Below, one piece after another: positions 1-7,113 of a DNA stretch of 10,442 nt (positions within the stretch are counted from its first letter, which is position 1; each line of letters starts with the position of its first letter). The notes beneath the pieces are model-generated. The model was given only the letters and a program-made list of their open reading frames with translations. It had not been told where the DNA came from and made no database searches. Where the stretch lies: the NCBI RefSeq assembly GCF_937877005.1, contig NZ_CALEFV010000078.1, positions 1 to 10,442 on the forward strand, written 5' to 3'. Both the position numbers and the translations under genes were made by a program. The stretch is from an uncultured Fibrobacter sp. (GTDB lineage Bacteria; Fibrobacterota; Fibrobacteria; Fibrobacterales; Fibrobacteraceae).

Positions 1-143
1 GCAAGGATGGCATCAACGGAAAGGACGGTGCCGACGGCAAGGATGGCATCAACGGAAAGGACGGTGCCGACGGCAAGGATGGCATCAACGGAAAGGACGG
101 TGCCGACGGCAAGGATGGCATCAACGGTAAAGACGGTACCAAC
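1..143 (+). repeat. Exact 36-bp tandem repeat coding collagen-like Gly-X-Y triplets
   Basis: Units run 36-71 and 72-107, with a partial unit at 1-35 and a diverged one at 108-143. The first three are identical where they can be compared; the fourth differs by a few bases, including changes that turn ADG into TNG. Each unit codes the 12 residues GKDGINGKDGAD, and the visible tract has 17 Gly-X-Y triplets (bases 3-155). There is no proline; Lys-Asp pairs fill the X and Y places, as in bacterial collagen-like proteins whose triple helix is held by charge pairs. The array continues past the left edge, so its full copy number is unknown. Near-perfect identity points to recent expansion or ongoing homogenisation by slippage or recombination. 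Confidence 0.92.
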
Positions 144-3100
144 GGTAAAGATGGCGTAAGCGCTGACACCGCAGCCATCAACAAGTCTATTAAAGATGCG
201 TTGAATTCCTTCTCTAGTAAAAACCAAAATGAAATTGACGAGGCTCTCAAGTCGTTGAGTTCCGCTTCCGCAATGAACCAAAAGGACATCGACGAAGCCC
301 TCAAGAACCTAAGCAGCGCCTCTAATAAACTTAGCGAAGATATCGACAACAAGTTCAGTGACGCTTACAACAGCTGGACCGAAGAACTCGAAGACAAGTC
401 TTGCGCCATCGTCAATACGGAACGCAACGACGAAACGGCTATCATCACCGTGACAATCCGTTGCGGCGAAGCCGAAACCGAGATGGAAATCCCGTTCACG
501 CCCGTGAACGAGAACCTCGCCAAGGTGTACAAGAAGCATGTTGTCGTGCGTTTCCCGGTGCAGGCCAACAAGGAAACAAAAACTGACGACATCTACGAAG
601 AAATCTGGAAGAACCTCAAGGGTGGCGACAATGCAGAACTTACCGTGACGGACCTTGACGAAAAGTTCGCCCCGAGCGGCAAGGTGTTTATGCAGGACTT
701 GTTCGCCTCTGCCAATAAATCCTTTGTGACAATCGAAGAAACTAACGAAAAGACGGTGGAATACAAGGTTGCACGCCTCGAAGGGGATCTCGACATCACG
801 AACCTTACGACCCCGGTTGTGAAGTTCCGTGTCAAGCTGAACTTGACCAACAACGCTTTCGGCGCCTTTGGCGGATTTGGCTCGAACGCAACGGATGTCA
901 TTTACAACGCCTATGCAGACTTGTCCGATGCGTCCGATACGGTTGTCATCGACTTCTTGACCGACTACAAGGCCGCCCGCGCAAAGAAGTTGGTTGACGA
1001 TGGTAACGGTTTTGGTGTTGCAAACGAGCAGGCAAACAAGGAACTTGCCGGTGCACTTTATTTGGAAAACAGCGAAGAATATCCGTCTTTCGAACATTAT
1101 GCCCCCGATCAGATTGGCCTGGCCGAAAACTTCAACAGTATCGCCTGGGTGATGGCCCTCATTGACCAAAAGGACAAGACTCCGGGCTTTAACCCGGTCT
1201 ATAACGCTTTCCGCAATGTCTTTGCCGAAAACGGCAACTTTAACACCGCCGTCAATACGACTTACGCAGGCAAGGAACACAGCATGTTCTTTGTTGATTA
1301 CCTCGCTTTGCTTATCGACGCGAACTTCTTCAAGTGGAACCAAATGCAGCATGGCGACTCTACTGCTGAAACGAATGTCTGGAGTGGTACGGATGCCGTC
1401 TATTACAAGATTTTGCAGAATGGATTTGTGGAAGCCTATAAGCTTAAAGTCGAAGACGCAAAGGTTTTCAATGATCCGTCTGGCTATAGCAGCAAGGTGT
1501 ATAAGTCTGATGTCAAAGGGGGATATTTCCATTACTTTGAATATATCGAAAACGAACAAGTTTGGTATCCTGTAACACTTTGGGCTGTAGGTGTTGCAAC
1601 GGTGGAAAAAGATTGCAATGAAAACGCAGTTAATTCGACCTTCTTCTATAGCTTTGAAGGTCTTGATGAAAATGCCGTTTGTGTATGCAACGATAAAAAC
1701 TGTGGCTGGCAATATACTGACAATGTATGCTTGGGCCGTAGTGAAGGCGATAAGGGATCGGCGTTCTTTGACGGGGAAATTCAAGAGTATGAGTGCGTCA
1801 AAGAGGAATGTAATCTGCCTGATTCTACTGCTTGCAATAATCTTGGACTTGTGCCTGGTGATCCTAGTTCTTCGAGTTCTTCCGGAGAATATTCTGAACA
1901 GGACGGCATGACTCCGGAAGAACAGGCTAACAATCCGGAATCCAAGCTTTACCTCGGTGTGTGCGATGTCGACAACGCTGGCGAAGAAAAGCTGTTCGAC
2001 TACAAAAATGCGGAACTTGCCACGGCAACGAGCAAAACAACCTTTGTATGCGATGGCTCCAAATGGAGAAAGAAAGATGATCATGACGAGAAATATGGTA
2101 CATGTACAAAAACCGTGATGGAAAAGGGAGTCGTCAAGGAAGAAAATGGTTCCGCCTGGTACAAATGCGATTACCTTGATAACGAAAAAAAATACGAATG
2201 GATCGCTGCTGAAGTACGTGACAATGCTTTAGGTGAAGCTTGCCATTATGGCAATGTCGATAAAAAAGTGGTTACTGAATCCGGTTACGAATACGTTTGT
2301 GAAACAGTAGAGGATTTAGACAACAACGGTAACCATATCCATGAATGGCGTGAACTTACCTTTAAAGAAATCTATGGCAAATGCGATGAAGATAAGATGA
2401 AGAATCAAACCGAAGTAGCTGTTTACGAAGGGAAAAAATACAAGTGTAACTACATTTCTGGAGGTTATTCCGGCGGATACTCTTGGGTTAAGGCAAGCGA
2501 TTTGGATGAAAACGTAACGCTTGGAATTTGCACAAGAAATCGAATAAAAGATGTCGCTATAGTCGGTAACGCATACTATGAATGTCTTAATAATGGTAAC
2601 GCAGAAGGAATCCCCACAAGTTCTTCCTCCACAGATTGGAAAGAAACTGATGAAAATGAGTACCTTAACGCCAAGTTTGGTAACTGCGATACCGATAGAG
2701 GTAATACTAAAAACATTGCAGACATTAAGAGCGAAACCCTCAAGGATGGTGAAAGCCACAGTTTCAAGTGCTCTATAGCTAAAGACGTCGTAAATGACAA
2801 TGGTAAGTGGGTTGACGCCTCCACAGACATTGCTCTCAACCAGATTTGCAACAGAGATAACGAAGATGCAACTGTTACCAAAGAAAGCGTAACCTATGTC
2901 TGTGCGTACAAGGATGAATCATCCATGTATCAGTGGATTACTTCTGATGAGTACTGCGAAAATAAAGGTGAAAATTTGACATATGGCGGGTATCTTGACA
3001 ATCCGACTAGTTCTTCTAGAATGTCTCACTGTGGCGGAAGTCTTGAATGCAAAACGGATACCGACAAGAAAATCTGCCATGTCGGTACCGAGTCTTTCGT

Positions 3101-3404
3101 CAAATTGGATAGCGTGTGGCAATCTGTGGCAGAATATTGCGAAGACCATTCTACAGGTTCCGCCTGTGAATTTGTCAAACATGAAGGTAATATAGACGAG
3201 CCTACTCTTGAGTATTACGAACAAACGGAATACTACGTAAATACAGAAAAAGGTTATAAGAAAGCAGAAACTGCAGAAGAATATTGCGAAGCGTTTGATC
3301 CGGAGCGTGAAGGGCTCTGCGTATTTGAATTTGACGTTTATTCTTATTGCGAAAGTTCAAGGAAATGGATCCTTTTCCTTGAAGACTGCCCGACCCGCGA
3401 ATAG
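3..3404 (+). CDS. Large collagen-like, Cys-repeat surface/envelope protein (5'-truncated)
   Basis: Reading frame is open from the left edge to a TAG at 3402-3404, giving 1133 visible residues; no true start is inside the window (the TTG at 201 is internal, because the same frame codes a clean Gly-X-Y tract before it). Order of parts, numbering from base 3: collagen-like Gly-X-Y, residues 1-51; Ala/Ser/Asp-rich helical region to about 130; a long Asn/Asp-rich domain I do not recognise, about 130-535; a first Cys cluster, about 537-615; six-serine linker, 622-627; seven Cys modules, about 651-980; Cys-rich tail to 1133. I count 34 cysteines, an even number and nearly all paired in motifs, which suggests disulfides and hence an extracytoplasmic place. 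The signal peptide must lie upstream and is not seen. No Type IX sorting domain or membrane anchor is recognisable at the C-terminus. Function unknown; adhesion or a structural surface role is inference only. A hairpin terminator follows. Confidence 0.9.
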   Translation, partial: KDGINGKDGADGKDGINGKDGADGKDGINGKDGADGKDGINGKDGTNGKDGVSADTAAINKSIKDALNSFSSKNQNEIDEALKSLSSASAMNQKDIDEALKNLSSASNKLSEDIDNKFSDAYNSWTEELEDKSCAIVNTERNDETAIITVTIRCGEAETEMEIPFTPVNENLAKVYKKHVVVRFPVQANKETKTDDIYEEIWKNLKGGDNAELTVTDLDEKFAPSGKVFMQDLFASANKSFVTIEETNEKTVEYKVARLEGDLDITNLTTPVVKFRVKLNLTNNAFGAFGGFGSNATDVIYNAYADLSDASDTVVIDFLTDYKAARAKKLVDDGNGFGVANEQANKELAGALYLENSEEYPSFEHYAPDQIGLAENFNSIAWVMALIDQKDKTPGFNPVYNAFRNVFAENGNFNTAVNTTYAGKEHSMFFVDYLALLIDANFFKWNQMQHGDSTAETNVWSGTDAVYYKILQNGFVEAYKLKVEDAKVFNDPSGYSSKVYKSDVKGGYFHYFEYIENEQVWYPVTLWAVGVATVEKDCNENAVNSTFFYSFEGLDENAVCVCNDKNCGWQYTDNVCLGRSEGDKGSAFFDGEIQEYECVKEECNLPDSTACNNLGLVPGDPSSSSSSGEYSEQDGMTPEEQANNPESKLYLGVCDVDNAGEEKLFDYKNAELATATSKTTFVCDGSKWRKKDDHDEKYGTCTKTVMEKGVVKEENGSAWYKCDYLDNEKKYEWIAAEVRDNALGEACHYGNVDKKVVTESGYEYVCETVEDLDNNGNHIHEWRELTFKEIYGKCDEDKMKNQTEVAVYEGKKYKCNYISGGYSGGYSWVKASDLDENVTLGICTRNRIKDVAIVGNAYYECLNNGNAEGIPTSSSSTDWKETDENEYLNAKFGNCDTDRGNTKNIADIKSETLKDGESHSFKCSIAKDVVNDNGKWVDASTDIALNQICNRDNEDATVTKESVTYVCAYKDESSMYQWITSDEYCENKGENLTYGGYLDNPTSSSRMSHCGGSLECKTDTDKKICHVGTESFVKLDSVWQSVAEYCEDHSTGSACEFVKHEGNIDEPTLEYYEQTEYYVNTEKGYKKAETAEEYCEAFDPEREGLCVFEFDVYSYCESSRKWILFLEDCPTRE
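234..341 (+). repeat. Two-copy 18-residue repeat in helical stalk region
   Basis: Two copies begin at 234 and 288 (54 bp apart). The protein reads IDEALKSLSSAS and then IDEALKNLSSAS, while the DNA differs at many synonymous sites. This is an older repeat than the collagen array next to it. The local sequence is Ala/Leu/Ser/Asp-rich without proline, fitting a helical or coiled stalk that could nucleate trimerisation of the collagen-like tract; that role is inferred. Confidence 0.7.
1953..2945 (+). repeat. Seven tandem two-cysteine modules (46-54 residues each)
   Basis: Seven modules follow the pattern x-C-x(17-28)-[YF]-x-C-x(4-17)-W, counting the x range between the two cysteines. First cysteines lie at 1962, 2103, 2241, 2382, 2529, 2685 and 2847; second cysteines at 2049, 2166, 2298, 2445, 2583, 2769 and 2901; tryptophans at 2064, 2199, 2346, 2484, 2637, 2808 and 2934. 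All seven have an aromatic residue two before the second cysteine, and five have Gly two before the first. The rest of each module is strongly diverged, so these are old protein-level repeats. One disulfide per module is the natural reading. I do not recognise a named family. Confidence 0.85.
2946..3401 (+). repeat. Cys-rich C-terminal tail with recurring E-Y-C motif
   Basis: After the seven modules the tail repeats an E-Y-C-E motif three times, with cysteines at 2955, 3138 and 3285, and a related Y-C-E near the end. The second and third are followed 8-9 residues later by another cysteine and a hydrophobic residue. Lengths between copies vary, so this may be a degenerate repeat or a coincidence of composition. 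Ten cysteines lie in this tail. No sorting signal is evident. Confidence 0.45.
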
Positions 3405-3422
3405 AATTTGTACTAGAATATG

Positions 3423-3456
3423 AAAACATCTCCGCAAATGCGGGGATGTTTTTATT
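3423..3456. terminator. Rho-independent terminator, possibly bidirectional
   Basis: A 13-bp stem pairs 3423-3435 with 3440-3452 around a 4-base AAAT loop, with one G-U wobble (T3431 with G3444). The stem starts with A residues and ends in T residues, and further T-rich sequence follows on the plus strand. It lies 18 bases past the stop of the large plus-strand gene. Read on the minus strand it also ends in four T residues and lies about 40 bases after the SMC stop, so it can plausibly end both convergent transcripts. Confidence 0.88.
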
Positions 3457-3493
3457 ATAAGAGAAATGCTCGGACGAACCGGGTGAAAAAATA

Positions 3494-6400
3494 TTATATC
3501 GCGAACTTCGTAGCATCAGCCAACTGCACGCTGGCGATGCGGGAAATACCCTTGATTTCCTGCGTCACACCGTAGAGCATGTCGGCTTCGGCCATGGTAC
3601 GCTTGTTATGCGTCACCACGATAAACAAGGTCTGCTTGCTGAATTCGCGGAGCAGCGCCATGAAGCGGCCCACGTTAGCGTCATCGAGCGGGCCGTCGAC
3701 TTCGTCCAGCACGCAGTACGGCGACGGCTTTTCCATGTAAATGGCAAACAGCAAGGCCGTTGCAGTCAGGGCGTGTTCACCACCGGAAAGCGCCTTGATA
3801 CCGCGCATCTTCTTACCCGTGGGGCGCACGTTGATTTCGATGTCGGCGTCGAGGATATCCATGGGCTTGCCCATTTCGTCTACCTTCTCGACAAGGCTCA
3901 TCTTGGTTTCGCCGTTCAGGAACAGCTTGCTGAACACGAACTGGAAGTTCTTCTGAATACGCGCAAACGTATCGAGGTAACGGCTGCGGGCAATGTCGTC
4001 GAGCTTGGTGATGGTGCGGTCCAGCGAGGCGCGGGCACGGTCCAGGTCGTCGAACTGCGCTTCCACTTCCAAAAGACGCTTCTTTTCATCTTCGTAGTCT
4101 TCCATCACGTTCACGTTGATGGGGCCCAGTTCCTTGATCTTGCCGCGGAGTTCGCGAATTTCACGGTCGGCTTCGGGCTGGCTGTATTCCACGCGCTCGA
4201 TGTCGTCGGGGTTCGCAAGGTCTACGCTGTATTCGTTGGTGATACGTTCGGTGAGGCGGTCGAGGTTTGCCTGCAAGGCTTCCTGCCTGCGGCCCACATC
4301 GTTCAATTCCTTCATCTTCTCGATCATGTCGTCGCGGAGGCGGTTGACTTCGCTGCGCCATTCTTCGAGGTCGCCCGAGACAAGTTCGTACTTTTCGCGG
4401 GCCAAGTCGCGCTGATTTTCCAGTTCGCGCAAGGCTGAATCCTTGCTCTGCACCTGGTCAGCGACTCCCCTGCCGTCTTCCTCGTTCTTCTGGATGGCGG
4501 CCTGGTTCTTTTCAATTTCTGCCTTACGGCCCTGAATCGCGTTTTCCAGGAATTCCACCTGTTCGGCGATGTAATTCAAGCGGTTCGTATTCTGTGTGAG
4601 CTTTGCGGTCTTGTCCTGAGCGCTGCGTTCCAGTTCGCGAACGTCTTCTTCTTTTTCGCGGAACAGGGTGTCCTGTTCCGAAAGTTCGTCGTTCACGCGG
4701 GAATATTCTTCTTCGATCTTTTCGAGAGAAGCCTGGGCGTCCATGAGTTCCTGGTCGCTGTTCTTAGAGGCTTCCGCCGCCTGAATCTTGGATTCGGCGT
4801 TCTGCATTTCGCCCTGCAACTGCGCAAGTCTGCGGTCGCAACCGGCGATAATGTTATTCTGGATCGAAATGCCGGCGTTGCCGCCGCGCTTCATATCTTC
4901 TTTTTCGCGGATTTCGTCGACCAGCGAGGCAAGCATCTGCGTGTCTTCGTCGACCAAATCCTGCAAGCGGCCAATTTCTTCTTCGGCTTGGGCCACTTCG
5001 AGGTTCACGCCTTCCAACAGGCTATTCGCTTCGGCAATTTCGTTCTTGCGGCTGAGCGTTCCGGAAGTCGCCGTACCGCTGCTCATGAGGCCGCTCGTAC
5101 GCACGATGCCTTCGGGAGCCACAAAGCAGAGGTCTTCACCGCGCATGGCTCGCGCAAGGCGCACCGCCGTCGAGAGCGAATCTACGACAAAGTAACGAGA
5201 AAGCAGCGCCTTGAGCCAGCCAGCAATCTGTTCGTCGGCAGTCACATAATCCTTAAGGCAACCGGTTACACCGTCGCCCTGGAGAGTGCCCGAGTAGGGT
5301 TCAGCACCGGCACCCACCAGCGCGAGCACCGCCTTGCCTACGTTTTCGCCCTTCATGGCATCCACCGCGGCAATGGCCGCATCGTCGCTAGCAACGACCA
5401 CGGCATCCATCAAGTCACCGAGGGCGGCCTCCACCTGGGCGGCATATTCGGGAGCAGCTTCGATACGTTCCGACAGGAGCCCGCCCACCAGGTCCGCCTT
5501 ATGCTCCATGAGCCAGCGGCTAGCGTCGGTGCCCTCGTTGGCAACGCTCTGTAAAACGTCGATTCTTGAGGTGAGCCTTGCCACCTCGTTCTTCAATTCC
5601 TGCAGTTTCTTCTGGGCTTCGAGCAAGTCGGCGCGTTCGGCATCGAGCCGTTCTTCGCGCGTCGAGCGCTGTTCCGCGAGGCGTTCCAGGTCAGCATCGG
5701 CGGCTTCGAGGCCAGCGTTAATGTCAGCCAATGCCGATTCGGCGCTCGCCTTCTGCGACTGCACCTGTTCCATTTCGCTACGCCACTTGGCGAGGTTCGC
5801 TTGCAACAGGCCCGATTCAGCGTCCATACGCTCGAAACGGCTCTTGAGGGAGTTCACCTGGTTCGTCTTCTGCAGGCGTTCGTTCGCAAGTTCCCTTGAC
5901 TGGGTACGCAGGTCATCCACTTTGTCGCGCATGACCTGCAAAATTTCGCGTTCGCGTTCCAGCAGCGCGTTCATCTCGTCCACGTCGCTGTCGGAACTGA
6001 GCACCGCATTTTCTTCTTCCAAACGGGCGCGTTCAGAAAGGAGTTCCTGCACCTTGCCCGTGTTACGGTCAATTTCTTCCTGGGACTTTTCGTTCGCGGC
6101 TTCCAAGTTCGAAATCACGTCGCGAATGCGGCCCATGCTGTTATTCAAGTCGTTGAGCTCGATGGTCGCCTTCTGCACCTCGCGTTCCAAGTCGCGGTAG
6201 GCGTTTTCGTCTTCGGCAATCAACAGCTTCTTTTCGTCAATTTTTGCCTGCAACACCGTCGCATTCGTCTTCGAATTTTCCACATCGTGGTTCAGACGGC
6301 GGGTCGCGGTATCGAGGGTAGCAAGGCCCTCTTTCATGTCCTCGAACTTGTCGATACTGACCGAGAGGTCCAGTTCGCGCAGGCGCTTGCTGAGACGCTT

Positions 6401-7048
6401 AAATTCGTTGACCTTTTCGGCCTGGGTTTCGTACAGCTTTACGGAACGGCGCACGCTGCGCAGGTTGTCTTCCACACGTTCCATGTCCATCTGCACGCGT
6501 TCAAGCTGGCGGCGGGTTTCCTTGCGCTGCTGCTTGTACTTGCTCACGCCGGCGGCTTCTTCGAACAGCACGCGGCGGTCGTCGGCCTTGTCAGAAAGAA
6601 CCGCCTTAATCATGTCGGCGTTCATCTGCGAATAGGTGCTGGAACCGAGACCCGAGTCAAAAAGCAAGGCATGCACGTCGCGAAGGCGGCATTCCTGGTT
6701 GTTGATCAGGTATTCGCCCGAACCGTCACGGTGCACGCGGCGGGTCACAATCACTTCGGAATATTCAGAATTCAGGGTGCCGTCGCTGTTATCGATGACA
6801 ATGGAAACTTCGGCAAGGCTCATGGCGGCACGTTCTTCGGTACCGCTGAAAATCACGTCCTGCATCTTGCTCATACGGAGGGATGCAGCCTTCTGTTCAC
6901 CCAGAACCCAGCGGATAGCGTCGGTAATGTTCGACTTACCGCACCCGTTCGGCCCCACCACGGCCGTAAGACCCTTCGTGGGGAAGTTGATTTCGGTCCT
7001 CTGGGCAAAGGACTTGAATCCAAAAATCTTTAACTTTGTAATCTGCAC
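3494..7048 (-). CDS. smc: Chromosome segregation/condensation ATPase SMC
   Basis: The 1184-residue product matches the usual bacterial SMC length and plan. SMC dimers with ScpA and ScpB load on the chromosome, extrude DNA loops and help separate origins. Seen: N-terminal head opening with a GFKSF motif, Walker A GPNGCGKSN at 32-40; a conserved FEEAAGVSKYK stretch leading into the first coil; coiled coil to about 500; hinge about 505-670; returning coil to about 970; GPINVNVMEDYE near 974; ABC signature LSGGE at 1087-1091; Walker B YCVLDEVD at 1111-1118, followed by the D-loop LDD. The hinge and long coils separate it from RecN and Rad50, and the sequence is unlike MukB. The start is GTG at 7046-7048: no other in-frame start lies between it and an upstream stop, and the N-terminus aligns with known SMCs. 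No Shine-Dalgarno is seen. The scpA and scpB genes are not in the window. Confidence 0.97.
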   Translation of the reverse strand: MQITKLKIFGFKSFAQRTEINFPTKGLTAVVGPNGCGKSNITDAIRWVLGEQKAASLRMSKMQDVIFSGTEERAAMSLAEVSIVIDNSDGTLNSEYSEVIVTRRVHRDGSGEYLINNQECRLRDVHALLFDSGLGSSTYSQMNADMIKAVLSDKADDRRVLFEEAAGVSKYKQQRKETRRQLERVQMDMERVEDNLRSVRRSVKLYETQAEKVNEFKRLSKRLRELDLSVSIDKFEDMKEGLATLDTATRRLNHDVENSKTNATVLQAKIDEKKLLIAEDENAYRDLEREVQKATIELNDLNNSMGRIRDVISNLEAANEKSQEEIDRNTGKVQELLSERARLEEENAVLSSDSDVDEMNALLEREREILQVMRDKVDDLRTQSRELANERLQKTNQVNSLKSRFERMDAESGLLQANLAKWRSEMEQVQSQKASAESALADINAGLEAADADLERLAEQRSTREERLDAERADLLEAQKKLQELKNEVARLTSRIDVLQSVANEGTDASRWLMEHKADLVGGLLSERIEAAPEYAAQVEAALGDLMDAVVVASDDAAIAAVDAMKGENVGKAVLALVGAGAEPYSGTLQGDGVTGCLKDYVTADEQIAGWLKALLSRYFVVDSLSTAVRLARAMRGEDLCFVAPEGIVRTSGLMSSGTATSGTLSRKNEIAEANSLLEGVNLEVAQAEEEIGRLQDLVDEDTQMLASLVDEIREKEDMKRGGNAGISIQNNIIAGCDRRLAQLQGEMQNAESKIQAAEASKNSDQELMDAQASLEKIEEEYSRVNDELSEQDTLFREKEEDVRELERSAQDKTAKLTQNTNRLNYIAEQVEFLENAIQGRKAEIEKNQAAIQKNEEDGRGVADQVQSKDSALRELENQRDLAREKYELVSGDLEEWRSEVNRLRDDMIEKMKELNDVGRRQEALQANLDRLTERITNEYSVDLANPDDIERVEYSQPEADREIRELRGKIKELGPINVNVMEDYEDEKKRLLEVEAQFDDLDRARASLDRTITKLDDIARSRYLDTFARIQKNFQFVFSKLFLNGETKMSLVEKVDEMGKPMDILDADIEINVRPTGKKMRGIKALSGGEHALTATALLFAIYMEKPSPYCVLDEVDGPLDDANVGRFMALLREFSKQTLFIVVTHNKRTMAEADMLYGVTQEIKGISRIASVQLADATKFAI

Positions 7049-7113
7049 AGCATTAGGAAAGATAGTAAAAGCAAATAGCCGTAGAGGTTCCTTTTATTTA
7101 TATTTTCGATATC
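7049..7113. promoter_or_regulatory. Divergent promoter region between smc and alr
   Basis: This 65-bp, AT-rich gap must carry the start signals for both genes. On the plus strand TATATT at 7099-7104 resembles a -10 box, but it would put the transcript start almost at the alr ATG, implying a leaderless or nearly leaderless mRNA; no good -35 is visible. On the minus strand TATAAA at 7102-7097 with a weak TTAAAA at 7126-7121 (18-bp spacing) is a possible smc promoter. The two candidates overlap, so expression could be mutually exclusive. All boxes are weak matches found by eye. Confidence 0.35.

Noticed and set aside
1..143. CRISPR array from 36-bp repeats
   Set aside because: The repeats abut with no spacers and encode continuous Gly-X-Y triplets in an open frame.
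201..203. TTG as the start of the large gene
   Set aside because: The frame is open to the left edge and codes a collagen-like tract just upstream, so the start is outside the window.
309..2084. 591-codon open frame on the minus strand inside the large gene
   Set aside because: It lies in codon register with the plus-strand gene, so it stays open simply because that gene rarely uses TTA, CTA and TCA codons; it ends at a CTA leucine codon (309-311). The translation has no family likeness and the plus-strand reading has clear repeats.
1953..2945. Fibrobacter FISUMP paralogous domain for the Cys modules
   Set aside because: The modules lack the FISUMP-type motifs as I recall them; the match is only in lineage and Cys/Trp content.
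3608..4438. 276-codon plus-strand open frame opposite smc
   Set aside because: Wholly inside the well-supported smc coding region; His/Val/Phe-rich shadow translation with no motif.
5334..6200. 288-codon plus-strand open frame opposite smc coils
   Set aside because: Ser/Arg-rich composition is the expected antisense shadow of Glu/Leu/Arg coiled-coil codons.
6287..7033. 248-codon plus-strand open frame opposite the smc head
   Set aside because: Shadow of conserved SMC sequence including Walker A; no independent motif.
7051..7053. ATG just upstream as the smc start
   Set aside because: It is out of frame with the SMC reading frame; GTG at 7046-7048 is the only in-frame start before an upstream stop.
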